Part shown: positions 24,183-33,591 of the stretch, in pieces
Numbering within the stretch: position 1 is the stretch's first letter
Layout of the letters: each line of letters opens with the position of its first letter
NCBI GenBank assembly: GCA_029561455.1
Contig: JAKQIY010000076.1
Span: forward strand, 145,838-184,927
From: a bacterium
Lineage (GTDB): Bacteria > Zhuqueibacterota > Zhuqueibacteria > Residuimicrobiales > Krinioviventaceae
Length of the DNA: 39,090 nucleotides
Reading direction: 5' to 3'
Program-made: the position numbers and the translations under genes
Notes under the pieces: generated by a model
The model's input: only the letters and a program-made list of their open reading frames with translations
Told to the model about the DNA's origin: nothing
Database searches by the model: none

Positions 24183-26330
24183 ATGAAATCTCAAAATTAT
24201 ATTTTGGCAACATTGATTATATTCCTCTACACAATAATATTTCTGATCATTGGCACACCCGTTACAGGAATTGCAGCACCAGGAAATGCCCTTGCTTTTG
24301 ATGGCGTGGATGATTATGTTACCACTGCCGATATTGATAACGCTTTGACAGGGTTCACAATTGAAGCCTGGGTTAAATGGAACCCATCAATCACTACAGA
24401 TGTTCAGTTTATCTGTGGTAAAGGCGTAGAACAACTCGAACTCCACACCGGCGGCGGCGCCGGCGCAAACGGCCTCCGCTTCATCCCCGTTACCGGGGTA
24501 TATCTTGATGCTGCTACTGTTTTACCAACCGGGCAATGGACTCATATTGCTGCTGTTTATAATCCTGCAACTTCGGTCGCCAAACTATACGTCAACGGAA
24601 TTGAAGAAACGCTTACGAACAATGGCCCTAATCCATTATATCCAGCAGTTGCCAATACGGCAATTCCCTTTTACATCGGGCGCCGAAGCGATAATATGTA
24701 CTATTTCAAAGGAATGATTGATGAGGTAAGGGTTTGGAATACTGTACGTTCTCAGGCACAGATTCAACAATACATGGATATCGAGGTCAGTCCTTCAGCC
24801 GGCGGATTAATTGAATACCATGATTTTAATGAAGGAACTCCCGGCGGTAATAACGCCGGCGTTACCAATCTGCCGGATTTAACCAGCAATAACTATGACG
24901 GTACATTATACAATTTTGCTCTAACCGGGTCAACCTCCAACTGGGTTGCCGGTTTTATCACCAAGGCTACCGTAACCACCGATGCCGCCGCTAATGTAAG
25001 CGCAGACGGGGCAACCCTGAACGGTACGGTGAATGCCAACAACGCCAGTACTACTGTAACCTTTGAGTATGGACTGACAACCGGTTATGGTTCAACTGTC
25101 ACTGCCGATGAAAGTCCGGTTACCGGCGGAACCGCTACGGCGGTAAGTTACACACTAACCGGCCTGCTTCCTGGCACGACCTATCATTATCGTGCAGTTG
25201 GCGTCAATTCAAAAGGGACAACCAATGGCGATGATGTTACTTTTGATACGGACGATGCGGCCATCACCTTTACCGACGGCAGCGCGTTTACTCCGGCAAT
25301 AACGTTAGGAAGCGCCAACCAGGTCATCGGCCGGTTTACATTGAGCGGCGATGTGGCCGGGGCAGCTTTGACTGCCGCTTCGATCAAACTCAATGGTACA
25401 CGCACAGGATTGTCGAACCTCAAACTATGGTCATCGGCAGATGCTACATTTGAATCCGGTTCCGACACCCAGCTTGGTAGTACTGTTGCCGCCGATCCCG
25501 GCGACGGCGGTTCGGCATCGTTCTCCGGTTTTACCAGTTCTATCGCTACCGGCGGCACGTATTATTTCCTCACCGGTGATGTTGCGGCCGGGGCTACCGG
25601 CATTGTGCAAGGCATCATTGTCGCTAACGCTAACCTTTCCTTTTTTAACGCAACGCTTTCCGGCACAATCACCAACGCCCCGCTTTCAAACGGCGACGCT
25701 TCTCTGCCGGTGGAACTGACTTCCTTCACAGCCACTGTGCAGGGCAATGCCATAGTTTTATCCTGGCAGACCGCAACTGAAACCGACAACCTCGGATTTA
25801 TTTTGGAGCGTTCCGTAGGGGCGGATGATAATCCGCCCGGAGAGGCAGGGACGGGGTGGCAAACCATCGCCTCATACCAGACCCGCAATGAACTCAAAGG
25901 ACAGGGCAACACATCCAGCCGGACGGAATATGCTTTCACGGATCAAACCGTCGAATCCGGGAAAAGCTATTCTTACCGTCTTTCTGATGTCAGCACGAAA
26001 GGAAAGATCACGGTCTATGCTTCTTTATCCATTACAATGGACAACCTTCCTGAGACGACGGAGCTTGGGAAAGCGTATCCGAATCCGTTCAATCCCCAGA
26101 CATTCATAGGCTACGAACTAGCTGAAGACACGGACGTGACCATCAGGGTCTTCGACATGTTAGGACGACAGGTGAAAACTCTCTTCAATGGACACCAGTT
26201 TGCCGGAAGCTACAATGTTTACTGGAACGCGACGGATGAGAGGGGCAACAAAGTGCCCAGCGGAAGCTACATCATTCAGATGAAGACGAAAACGACCCGG
26301 CAAACGCAGAAGGTGATGTTGATGAAGTGA
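24183..26330 (+). CDS. Array paralogue 1: LamG + Fn3 + shared modules + sorting tail
   Basis: This is a 715-residue exported protein. Residues 1-32 are a signal peptide. Residues about 35-205 are a LamG / concanavalin-like domain (ALAFDGVDDYV, FTIEAWVKW, WTHIAAVY, GMIDEVRVWN), usually a carbohydrate- or matrix-binding fold. Residues about 262-357 are fibronectin-III-like (ANVSADGATLNGTV, GLLPGTTYHYRAVG). Residues about 361-505 are shared module A, starting [11 protein letters not shown]. Residues about 507-625 are shared module B (LPVELTSFTATV). The last 85 residues are the FlgD-like tail with [11 protein letters not shown]. Module B holds an extra segment of about ten residues encoded by a palindromic insertion at 25815-25853. 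An adhesin or secreted binding role is inferred. Confidence 0.87.
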   Translation: MKSQNYILATLIIFLYTIIFLIIGTPVTGIAAPGNALAFDGVDDYVTTADIDNALTGFTIEAWVKWNPSITTDVQFICGKGVEQLELHTGGGAGANGLRFIPVTGVYLDAATVLPTGQWTHIAAVYNPATSVAKLYVNGIEETLTNNGPNPLYPAVANTAIPFYIGRRSDNMYYFKGMIDEVRVWNTVRSQAQIQQYMDIEVSPSAGGLIEYHDFNEGTPGGNNAGVTNLPDLTSNNYDGTLYNFALTGSTSNWVAGFITKATVTTDAAANVSADGATLNGTVNANNASTTVTFEYGLTTGYGSTVTADESPVTGGTATAVSYTLTGLLPGTTYHYRAVGVNSKGTTNGDDVTFDTDDAAITFTDGSAFTPAITLGSANQVIGRFTLSGDVAGAALTAASIKLNGTRTGLSNLKLWSSADATFESGSDTQLGSTVAADPGDGGSASFSGFTSSIATGGTYYFLTGDVAAGATGIVQGIIVANANLSFFNATLSGTITNAPLSNGDASLPVELTSFTATVQGNAIVLSWQTATETDNLGFILERSVGADDNPPGEAGTGWQTIASYQTRNELKGQGNTSSRTEYAFTDQTVESGKSYSYRLSDVSTKGKITVYASLSITMDNLPETTELGKAYPNPFNPQTFIGYELAEDTDVTIRVFDMLGRQVKTLFNGHQFAGSYNVYWNATDERGNKVPSGSYIIQMKTKTTRQTQKVMLMK
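25815..25853. repeat. Palindromic repeat inserted in frame in a coding region
   Basis: GGGCGGAT (25819-25826) and ATCCGCCC (25831-25838) flank a GATA loop. The segment encodes VGADDNPPGEAG where all sibling genes have a shorter AGNGAWQ or EGNGAWQ stretch. The flanking protein sequence resumes with GWQTIASYQ, so the insertion keeps the frame. Confidence 0.6.
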
Positions 26331-26384
26331 GTGGCAATCCCTTGAGAAGAAGAATACTTTCTTCATTAAACATGAAGAGTCAAT

Positions 26385-26416
26385 AGCGACGCTCATTGAA
26401 GGAGCGTCGCTGTTTT
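26385..26416 (+). terminator. Probable terminator after array paralogue 1
   Basis: AGCGACGCTC (26385-26394) and GAGCGTCGCT (26402-26411) form a perfect 10-bp stem with a 7-base loop, followed by GTTTT. The T-run is short, so termination may be partial. Confidence 0.7.
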
Positions 26417-26447
26417 GGAAAAACTACACATTCTATAGGAATCATGC

Positions 26448-27764
26448 ATGAAAGCACGGGTGCTACTATCGGGTTTTATTCTTGCGCTGGGTTCAGGGCT
26501 TTGCGCCCAATCAATATCCTTTTGGGGAACAGGTCCATTTTCATGTGTTCCTGGGGGTACTTGGCCAAATGCAGGAACATACTCTTTGCCAGGCGCAAAC
26601 GGCTATTCCGTCTATGCTTTCAATGGATGTTGGGTTGTAAATCCAGGAGATTATATATTAAGCGGAGATGGCGACGGCTGCAATACATGGAGTACCTTCA
26701 CCCTTGCAGAAAGAAGCGCCGCCATTACCTTCGTTGATGGCAGCGGCTTCACCTCAAGCGTCGTAAAAGGCGGTTTGAACCAGGCGCTTGGTCGTTTTCA
26801 ACTAACCGGCAGCGCTTCCGGTGCGACATTAACCACCGCCTCCATCAAACTAGATGGTACACGCACCGGGTTAAGCAACTTGAAACTGTGGTCTTCAACC
26901 AACAATACCTTTGAATCCGGTTCCGATACCAAGTTGGGTTCCACAGTCGGTGGCGATCCGGGCGACGGCGGTTCAGTATCCTTCTCCAGTTTCTCCAGTT
27001 CCATCGGAACCGGCGGGACGTATTACTTTTTAACCGGCGATGTTGCGGCCGGGGCCACCGGGATAGTACAAGGCGTCATTGTCGCCAACGGCAACCTTAC
27101 GATTTCCGATGGAACCCTGTCCGGCTCGATTGATAACGCCCCGCTCTCCAACGGCGATGCTTCACTGCCTGTGGAACTTGCATCTTTTACCGCCTCTGTG
27201 CAGGGCAATGCTGTTGTGCTAAACTGGCAGACCGCCAGTGAAACCGACAACCTCGGCTTTATCCTGGAACGCGCGGCTGGCAACGGCGCCTGGCAGCCAA
27301 TAGCGTCATACAAAACCAACCCAGCTTTAAAAGGTCAGGGCAATGCTTCAACAACTAACACCTATTCCTTTACGGACAACACGGTTGTCGCCGGTAGCGA
27401 GTACCGCTACCGCCTGGGCGATGTGAATGTTGCAGGGACAGTTACCATGCACTCCCCCATTTACGTAACTACAACGGCCCTGCCACAGAGCACAGTCATG
27501 CTCAATGCGTATCCCAATCCTTTCAACCCGGAAACGACCATTAAATACACCCTGCACAAGGATGCGCAGGTTACTATAACGGTTTACGACCTGCTGGGCC
27601 GCCAGGTCAAGACATTAGTCGATGAAAATCAGGTCGCCGGCGCGTACCATGTTATCTGGAACGGAACCGATGCTGCCGGTTCGCAGGCCGCCAGCGGCGC
27701 GTACCTGGTGCGCATGGAAACGGCAGAGGTTACGCAAACGCAAAAAGTGCTGCTGTTGAAATAA
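26448..27764 (+). CDS. Array paralogue 2: short Cys-containing domain + shared modules + sorting tail
   Basis: This is a 438-residue exported protein. Residues 1-20 form a signal peptide ending SGLCA. Residues about 21-90 are a small unrecognised domain rich in Gly, Trp and Tyr with three Cys (FSCVPGG, NGCWVV, DGCNTW). Residues about 92-238 are shared module A (ITFVDGSGFT), about 240-350 module B (LPVELASFTASV), and the last 87 the FlgD-like tail ([14 protein letters not shown]). It is the shortest member with module A. Its tail DNA is almost identical to that of paralogue 4 although another member lies between them. The front domain is specific to this gene and its role is unknown. Confidence 0.83.
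   Translation: MKARVLLSGFILALGSGLCAQSISFWGTGPFSCVPGGTWPNAGTYSLPGANGYSVYAFNGCWVVNPGDYILSGDGDGCNTWSTFTLAERSAAITFVDGSGFTSSVVKGGLNQALGRFQLTGSASGATLTTASIKLDGTRTGLSNLKLWSSTNNTFESGSDTKLGSTVGGDPGDGGSVSFSSFSSSIGTGGTYYFLTGDVAAGATGIVQGVIVANGNLTISDGTLSGSIDNAPLSNGDASLPVELASFTASVQGNAVVLNWQTASETDNLGFILERAAGNGAWQPIASYKTNPALKGQGNASTTNTYSFTDNTVVAGSEYRYRLGDVNVAGTVTMHSPIYVTTTALPQSTVMLNAYPNPFNPETTIKYTLHKDAQVTITVYDLLGRQVKTLVDENQVAGAYHVIWNGTDAAGSQAASGAYLVRMETAEVTQTQKVLLLK
27222..27589 (+). repeat. Near-identical block, copy 1 (partner 31489-31856)
   Basis: Over 368 bases this block differs from 31489-31856 at only five positions by direct comparison. Identity falls off sharply at both edges. It covers module B and the start of the sorting tail. 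Confidence 0.9.
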
Positions 27765-27817
27765 AAAATTTAAATTCAGAATATATTATATAGATTTTAA
27801 AATGAAAAGGAATTAAC

Positions 27818-29500
27818 ATGAATACTGATATGAAAAATTCCCTACTGGTTATTTTCATCTGTATAACATTTATGACACAATCCCTGTGGGCGTTCATTGG
27901 CAGCGGTTCAGGTACCGAAGGTAGCCCTTATATTGTTACTTCGGCGGCGGAACTCAATGACGTGCGCAACGATTTAACCGCTTATTACCGGCAAACTGCG
28001 AATATAAGTCTCAGTGGTTATGATAGCTGGACGCCAATTGGAACCGGATCAGCCACTTCTACGGCTTTCACCGGAACCTATGACGGCAATGGGCATAAAG
28101 TGACCGGGCTAACCATTACAAGTTATTCTTCTGCCGGGGCAGGACTGTTTGGCTATAATAGAGGTACAATTAAAAATCTGGGCGTTTCGGGCTCGGTAAG
28201 CGCTACAGCTACCAGTGCAGGAATTCTAGCCGGACTGAACTATTATGGAACGATGCAGAATTGTTATACGGAAGGCTCCGTTACTTCCTCAAGTAATTAT
28301 GTTGGAGGTTTTGTCGGGTCTTGTTCTTATAGCACAACAGGTATTACACAATGTTATTCCACGGCAACAGTTACCGCAACTGGTGCTGGTTCCATGAATG
28401 TAGGCGGATTCGTTGGCCATACCAATAATTCTGGCGCTACCATAAGCGAATGTTATTGCACGGGAAATGTTACTAACAACAACACAACAAGTGCTAATGC
28501 AAATACCGGTGGGTTTGTCGGGGCATCGGCATTAACCATTAGTAATTGTTATGCGACGGGAAATGTTTCATGCAGCGGCAGTCGTATTGGTGGATTTTGT
28601 GGATTTGCCTCCTATAACACGCCAATTTCATATTGCTATTCTACCGGAACCGTTACAGGTGGTAGCACCATAGGCGGCTTTGTAGGTTATTACAATACTG
28701 GAACATTTACCAGTTGTTTTTTTAATCACGATAATGCAAATATGTCATCGTATGGAGGGTATGCGACCTCTGCACCAACCGGTATTACGGCAGCAACAAC
28801 AGCCGATATGAAAACCGCATCGACCTACAGCAGTTGGAGTACCAGTTACTGGAATCTGACGAACGGCAGTTATCCCACGCTCAAATGCTTCGATGAATCC
28901 CTGCCCGTGGAACTCTCTTCCTTTACCGCCACTGTGCAGGGCAATACTATTGTTCTAAACTGGCAAACTGAAAGCGAAACCGATAACCTCGGCTTTACCC
29001 TGGAACGCGCGGAGGGTGACGGCGCCTGGCAACAGATCGCCTCGTACCAAACCAGTGATGCGCTAAAAGGCCAGGGCAACACCTCCACGACCACCAGTTA
29101 TACCTGGACCGACGCCGGTGTTGCACCGAACAGTGGGTACCGCTACCGCCTGGGCGATGTGAATGTTGCTGGGACAGTAACCATGCACTCCCCCATTGCC
29201 GTTACAATGACCGCTTTGCCGCAGAGTACGGAATTGCTGAATGCTTATCCGAATCCCTTCAACCCGGAAACGACTATCAACTATCAATTGCACAAGGACT
29301 CGCAGGTTACCATAACGGTTTATGACCTGCTGGGCCGCAAAGTTAAAACATTAATCGATGAACAGCAAGCCGCCGGATCGTACCGGACGCTATGGAACGG
29401 TACGGATAACAGTGGCGCCAAAGCCGCCAGCGGCGCGTACCTGGTACGGATGGAAACCCAGGAGGTAACACAAATACAAAAAGTACTTTTACTAAAATAG
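27818..29500 (+). CDS. Array paralogue 3: GLUG repeats + module B + sorting tail
   Basis: This is a 560-residue exported protein. Residues 1-25 form a signal peptide ending SLWA. Residues about 30-110 have the usual lead-in of GLUG proteins (SPYIVTSAAELNDVR, FTGTYDGNGHKVTGL). Seven units of the GLUG type then run from about 113 to 320, with patterns such as GGFVGxxxxxTISNCYATGNV; each has a conserved Cys-Tyr. These units form a right-handed beta-helix and are known from surface proteins and some adhesin-like or peptidase-linked proteins. Module A is absent. Module B (LPVELSSFTATV) starts about 365 and the FlgD-like tail ([14 protein letters not shown]) fills the last 85 residues. AAAGGAA precedes the ATG. 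Confidence 0.87.
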   Translation: MNTDMKNSLLVIFICITFMTQSLWAFIGSGSGTEGSPYIVTSAAELNDVRNDLTAYYRQTANISLSGYDSWTPIGTGSATSTAFTGTYDGNGHKVTGLTITSYSSAGAGLFGYNRGTIKNLGVSGSVSATATSAGILAGLNYYGTMQNCYTEGSVTSSSNYVGGFVGSCSYSTTGITQCYSTATVTATGAGSMNVGGFVGHTNNSGATISECYCTGNVTNNNTTSANANTGGFVGASALTISNCYATGNVSCSGSRIGGFCGFASYNTPISYCYSTGTVTGGSTIGGFVGYYNTGTFTSCFFNHDNANMSSYGGYATSAPTGITAATTADMKTASTYSSWSTSYWNLTNGSYPTLKCFDESLPVELSSFTATVQGNTIVLNWQTESETDNLGFTLERAEGDGAWQQIASYQTSDALKGQGNTSTTTSYTWTDAGVAPNSGYRYRLGDVNVAGTVTMHSPIAVTMTALPQSTELLNAYPNPFNPETTINYQLHKDSQVTITVYDLLGRKVKTLIDEQQAAGSYRTLWNGTDNSGAKAASGAYLVRMETQEVTQIQKVLLLK

Positions 29501-29622
29501 GTTAATTGCTTTACTGTTATGTATATATGATTCATTCTATAACGGATTACATTCCATATATTTTCTAACCAATAAAATATAATCACTTGGTGAGACAATA
29601 AAGACAAAGGAAAGGGATTAAT

Positions 29623-32031
29623 ATGTTAACAATTAAGTTGATAAGAAATTTAATTTATTCCCCCTGGTTGACATTAATTTTGTTATTAATCCTGGGAGAA
29701 GCTTCGCTGTTTGCCAATAACGGCCTTGTGATTGGCTGGCATGAAGGAACTGGTTCATACTGGTCCCATTCCGAACTTGGTATCCCACCCAATTATGATA
29801 AACCGCTCTCCGTGACAACCACTCACGGCACAATATACGGCACATTAGGGGCGGGTGAACCCACCGCCGGCGCGAAATGGGCTTACGGTCCGGAATGGGA
29901 TAACGGCAGCGGCACAAAAGGATGGGTTTTCCCCATGACCACGTCCGGTTTTGAAAATCTGACCCTGACATTTTATCAGAAGAGCAGGGATCAATCATCT
30001 CAGTACGGTCCCCGTGATTTCAAGCTCCAGTATAGTACTAACGGCAGTTCCTGGACTGACGTAGCCGGAACCAGCTTTGTTCTGACAAATAGTTGGCAGC
30101 AATTCAACGCCACATTACCTTCCGCTTGTGATGAACAAGCCACTCTTTATTTGAAATGGGTGATGAGCAGCAATGTTTCGATCAACGGCGGAGCGATTGT
30201 AGCGGAAGCGATGTCGGAATTTGCGGATTTCTATATGAACGGCGACGAGCTTCCCCTGCCCATCACCGACGTCAGCCTGAGCAATACTTCAATCAGCAGC
30301 AATAAGCCGTCCGGAACCACAGTTGGCGATCTCAGTCATACGGATGCCAACTATTATGATACTCATACATATTCCCTGGTTGCAGGAGAAGGCGATACCG
30401 ACAACAGCAGTTTTGCCATCGCTGGTACAACCTTAAAGACCGCCGCCGTGCTATCCGCCGGGGATTATTCGATTCGGGTGCAGGTCGATGACGGGACATA
30501 TACATTGGCTGAAATCTATACTATCACCGTGACCGCCTATCCGTCTGTTATTGTGGAAAATTCTGAAGATAATGCCTATTGGTGGATCACCCGCGTTCAA
30601 TTTGGCGATATTGACAAGTCCAGCGGAATGTCGGGCACTAACAATGCTGATGGGTATAGCGATTATACTAGTGAATCTGCCGGCGTTACCAGGGGGCAAT
30701 CCATTGATCTGACGGTTACCGTTAATATACCGGATGACTATGGGGAATACCTTAACGCTTATTTTGACTGGAATCGCGATTATGACCTGGAAGATGCCGG
30801 GGAAAAAGTGGAAATAGCAACTATAAGTGGAGAATCGGGAACTATTTCAAAAACTGTAAATGTTACTGTTCCCGCGGACGCCGCATTGGGCAGTACCTTA
30901 ATGAGGGTTGCAATCGACTATTATGGCAATATGGCATTAGGGGTTGCCGATATTGGCGAAGTGGAAGACTATACAATAGATATTGTTTATGTTACCTTTA
31001 CCAACGGCAGCGCTTTCACATCTGCCGTTACTCCGGGCAACGGTAACCAGGCGCTTGGTCGTTTTCAACTAACCGGCAGCGCTACCGGCGCCACATTAAC
31101 CGCCGCCTCCATAAAACTAAATGGTACACGCACCGGTTTAAGCAACTTGAAACTGTGGTCTTCAACCAACAATACCTTTGAATCCGGTTCCGACACCCAA
31201 CTTGGTTCTACCGTAGCCGTCGACCCGGGCGACGGCAGTTCCGCTTCGTTCTCCGGCTTTAGCAGCGCCATTGGCACAAGTGGCACTTACTATTTCCTCA
31301 CCGGCGATATTGCCGCCGGAGCCACCGGCGCGGTACAGGGCGTAATAGTAGCTAATGGTAATTTGACTGTTTCCGGCGGAACCCTGTCCGGCACTATCAC
31401 CAATGCTCCGCTTTCTAATGGCGATGCTTCACTGCCAGTGGAACTTGCATCATTTACCGCCGTGGTGCAGGGCAATGCTATAATACTGAACTGGCAGACC
31501 GCCACTGAAACCGACAACCTCGGCTTTATACTGGAACGCGCGGCTGGCAACGGCGCCTGGCAGCCAATAGCGTCATACAAAACCAACCCAGCTTTAAAAG
31601 GTCAGGGCAATGCTTCAACAACTACCACCTATTCCTTTACGGACAACACGGTTGTCGCCGGCAGCGAGTACCGCTACCGCCTGGGCGATGTGAATGTTGC
31701 AGGGACAGTTACCATGCACTCCCCCATTTACGTAACTACAACGGCCCTGCCGCAGAGCACAGTCATGCTCAATGCGTATCCCAATCCTTTCAACCCGGAA
31801 ACGACCATTAAATACACCCTGCACAAGGATGCGCAGGTTACTATAACGGTTTACGATCTGCTTGGCCGCAAAGTGAAAACTTTGATCGATGAGCAGCAGT
31901 CCGCCGGTTCGTACCGGGCAATATGGAATGGTACGGATGCGAGTGGGAATAAAGCTGCCAGCGGCGCGTACCTGGTACAGATGCAAACAGGTGAAATTTC
32001 ACAAACACAAAAAGTGTTACTGCTAAAATAA
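29623..32031 (+). CDS. Array paralogue 4: beta-sandwich + cadherin-like + GEVED + shared modules + sorting tail
   Basis: At 802 residues this is the longest member. Residues 1-30 form a signal peptide. Residues about 32-205 are a Trp- and Tyr-rich beta-sandwich resembling carbohydrate-binding domains. Residues about 210-302 are cadherin-like (ITDVSLSNTSISSNKPSGT). Residues about 305-452 are a GEVED domain: Asp-Trp-Asn-Arg-Asp in a possible Ca-binding loop, then TLMRVAIDY and the signature GEVEDYTI. Module A follows at about 455-600, module B at about 604-712 and the FlgD-like tail to 802. It looks like a multi-domain adhesin, but binding is inferred. Part of module B and the tail is 98-99 percent identical in DNA to paralogue 2. 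Confidence 0.85.
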   Translation: MLTIKLIRNLIYSPWLTLILLLILGEASLFANNGLVIGWHEGTGSYWSHSELGIPPNYDKPLSVTTTHGTIYGTLGAGEPTAGAKWAYGPEWDNGSGTKGWVFPMTTSGFENLTLTFYQKSRDQSSQYGPRDFKLQYSTNGSSWTDVAGTSFVLTNSWQQFNATLPSACDEQATLYLKWVMSSNVSINGGAIVAEAMSEFADFYMNGDELPLPITDVSLSNTSISSNKPSGTTVGDLSHTDANYYDTHTYSLVAGEGDTDNSSFAIAGTTLKTAAVLSAGDYSIRVQVDDGTYTLAEIYTITVTAYPSVIVENSEDNAYWWITRVQFGDIDKSSGMSGTNNADGYSDYTSESAGVTRGQSIDLTVTVNIPDDYGEYLNAYFDWNRDYDLEDAGEKVEIATISGESGTISKTVNVTVPADAALGSTLMRVAIDYYGNMALGVADIGEVEDYTIDIVYVTFTNGSAFTSAVTPGNGNQALGRFQLTGSATGATLTAASIKLNGTRTGLSNLKLWSSTNNTFESGSDTQLGSTVAVDPGDGSSASFSGFSSAIGTSGTYYFLTGDIAAGATGAVQGVIVANGNLTVSGGTLSGTITNAPLSNGDASLPVELASFTAVVQGNAIILNWQTATETDNLGFILERAAGNGAWQPIASYKTNPALKGQGNASTTTTYSFTDNTVVAGSEYRYRLGDVNVAGTVTMHSPIYVTTTALPQSTVMLNAYPNPFNPETTIKYTLHKDAQVTITVYDLLGRKVKTLIDEQQSAGSYRAIWNGTDASGNKAASGAYLVQMQTGEISQTQKVLLLK
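31489..31856 (+). repeat. Near-identical block, copy 2 (partner 27222-27589)
   Basis: This is the partner of the block at 27222-27589, offset by 4267 bases, with five mismatches in 368 bases. Four of the five lie in its first 172 bases. After 31856 the sequence turns toward the version found in paralogue 5. Confidence 0.9.
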
Positions 32032-32044
32032 AAAAACCAATTGA

Positions 32045-32081
32045 ACATTCTCCCGAATGCCAAAAATTCACGGGAGAATGT
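32045..32081 (+). terminator. Intergenic hairpin between paralogues 4 and 5
   Basis: ACATTCTCCCG (32045-32055) and CGGGAGAATGT (32071-32081) form a perfect 11-bp stem. The T-run after it is missing, so it may be a processing or stability hairpin. A close copy recurs in the next intergenic gap. Confidence 0.6.
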
Positions 32082-32127
32082 AATAATAAAATCCACAATA
32101 TCTTTTATAGACAAGGAGAACCATTTT

Positions 32128-33492
32128 ATGAAATTAATACGAACCCGTCTTTTAATATTTCTCGTTATATTTTGCAGTATGGGTTTGATTCAGGCGGCAA
32201 CCACGCTTAGCGCGGGAGATGTGATAATATTGGCAATAAATGGTGATACCGATGCTTCAAATAATTACGGCAGAGGTTTTTCCTTTATGCCATTGGTCAA
32301 CCTGGAGGCGGGAACGATAATCAACTTTACCGATTATGGCTGGAGTGATCTTACCACTGCATTCATAACTAATACTTCAGTTGCCGATGCATTTATCCAT
32401 TATACCGTTCCGGCAGGCGGCATTACCGCCGGAACTGTTATTCGATGTGATTCTTATTCAAATACAAATTTTACTTTTGATTTTTCCTATTCCGGGTCAG
32501 GCAATAATTATTTAAACACAGCAGGTTTAACCCAGGGTGATGAACTGTTAATTTTTCAGGGAAGCAGATCTACCCCTACTTTTATTTTTGCCGCATCAAT
32601 CGTGAGTACTGCCATAGTAGCATCCGGTTGGGCTACCAATGTGGGCACTAACGGCACCGACGGATCAGGCGCAGGTTCTGCATTACCCCCTGGTTTGAGC
32701 GATGATGCAACAGCCTTGTCATTCAATCGAGACGCTAGCGCTAACGATAATTGTGCCTATTCAGGAACAACAACAGCAGAAACCAGGGCAAATTGGCAAA
32801 ATCGGATTAAAAACTATTCAAACTGGACTTTTAATGATGCAGCTCCAATCCCGACTCCGCTGACCGGTCCTTATACTGTTACAGACGCTTCTTTGCCCGT
32901 AACATTGTCTTCTTTCATTGCCGGCATTCAGGGAAACACGATAGTATTGAATTGGCAAACCGCCAGCGAAACCGACAACCTCGGCTTTACACTGGAACGC
33001 GCGGCAGGCAACAGCGGATGGCAGCCAATCGCATCTTACAGAACCCATCCGGCATTAAAAGGCCAGGGCAACACTTCTACAACCACCACCTATTCCTTTA
33101 CGGATAACACAGTCACAACAGGTACGGAATACCGCTACCGCCTGGGCGATGTCAATGTCGCCGGTGTGGTAACTATGCACTCCCCCATTACCGTAATCAC
33201 AACGGCCCTGCCGCAAACTACGGAAATGTTCAATGCTTATCCTAATCCATTCAATCCTGAAACGACTATCAACTACAAACTGCACAAGGATTCGCAAGTT
33301 ACGATAATTGTGTATGACCTGCTGGGCCGGAAGGTAAAAACATTGATCGATGAACAACAGTCCGCAGGTTCGTACCAGGCGCTATGGAACGGCACGGATG
33401 AAGGCGGCGCCAAAGCCGCCAGCGGCGCATACCTGGTGCGCATGCAAACAGCAGAAGTAACGCAAACGCAAAAAGTTTTACTGGTGAAATAA
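32128..33492 (+). CDS. Array paralogue 5: AGD-type domain + module B + sorting tail
   Basis: This is a 454-residue exported protein. I start it at 32128 because AAGGAGAA lies just before that ATG and a good signal peptide (MKLIRTRLLIFLVIFC...IQA) follows; an in-frame TTG at 32041 would run coding sequence through the hairpin. Residues about 24-250 form a domain that begins TTLSAGDVIILAING, continues with FSFMPLVNLEAGTIINFTDYGW, and has a later LTQGDELLIFQGSRSTPTFIFA. The same domain opens paralogues 6 and 7. I know this pattern from other secreted proteins of the group but cannot give it a function. Module A is absent; module B starts about 262 and the FlgD-like tail about 368. Confidence 0.85.
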   Translation: MKLIRTRLLIFLVIFCSMGLIQAATTLSAGDVIILAINGDTDASNNYGRGFSFMPLVNLEAGTIINFTDYGWSDLTTAFITNTSVADAFIHYTVPAGGITAGTVIRCDSYSNTNFTFDFSYSGSGNNYLNTAGLTQGDELLIFQGSRSTPTFIFAASIVSTAIVASGWATNVGTNGTDGSGAGSALPPGLSDDATALSFNRDASANDNCAYSGTTTAETRANWQNRIKNYSNWTFNDAAPIPTPLTGPYTVTDASLPVTLSSFIAGIQGNTIVLNWQTASETDNLGFTLERAAGNSGWQPIASYRTHPALKGQGNTSTTTTYSFTDNTVTTGTEYRYRLGDVNVAGVVTMHSPITVITTALPQTTEMFNAYPNPFNPETTINYKLHKDSQVTIIVYDLLGRKVKTLIDEQQSAGSYQALWNGTDEGGAKAASGAYLVRMQTAEVTQTQKVLLVK

Positions 33493-33507
33493 GGAATCGA
33501 ATTAAAC

Positions 33508-33541
33508 TTTCTCCCGGAAACTAAAACTTTTCGGGAGAATG
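33508..33541 (+). terminator. Intergenic hairpin between paralogues 5 and 6
   Basis: TTCTCCCG and CGGGAGAA arms pair around an inner GAAA/TTTT extension. The right arm and the following GTAATAATAAA match the hairpin at 32045-32081 almost base for base, so the spacer was duplicated with the genes. Confidence 0.55.
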
Positions 33542-33591
33542 TAATAATAAAGTCAATTGTTTATTAACACATTCTTTAAAGGAGTTTTCTT

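Noticed and set aside
32041-32127. Upstream extension of array paralogue 5 from a TTG
   Set aside because: It would run coding sequence through the intergenic hairpin, while ATG 32128 has a good ribosome site and signal peptide.
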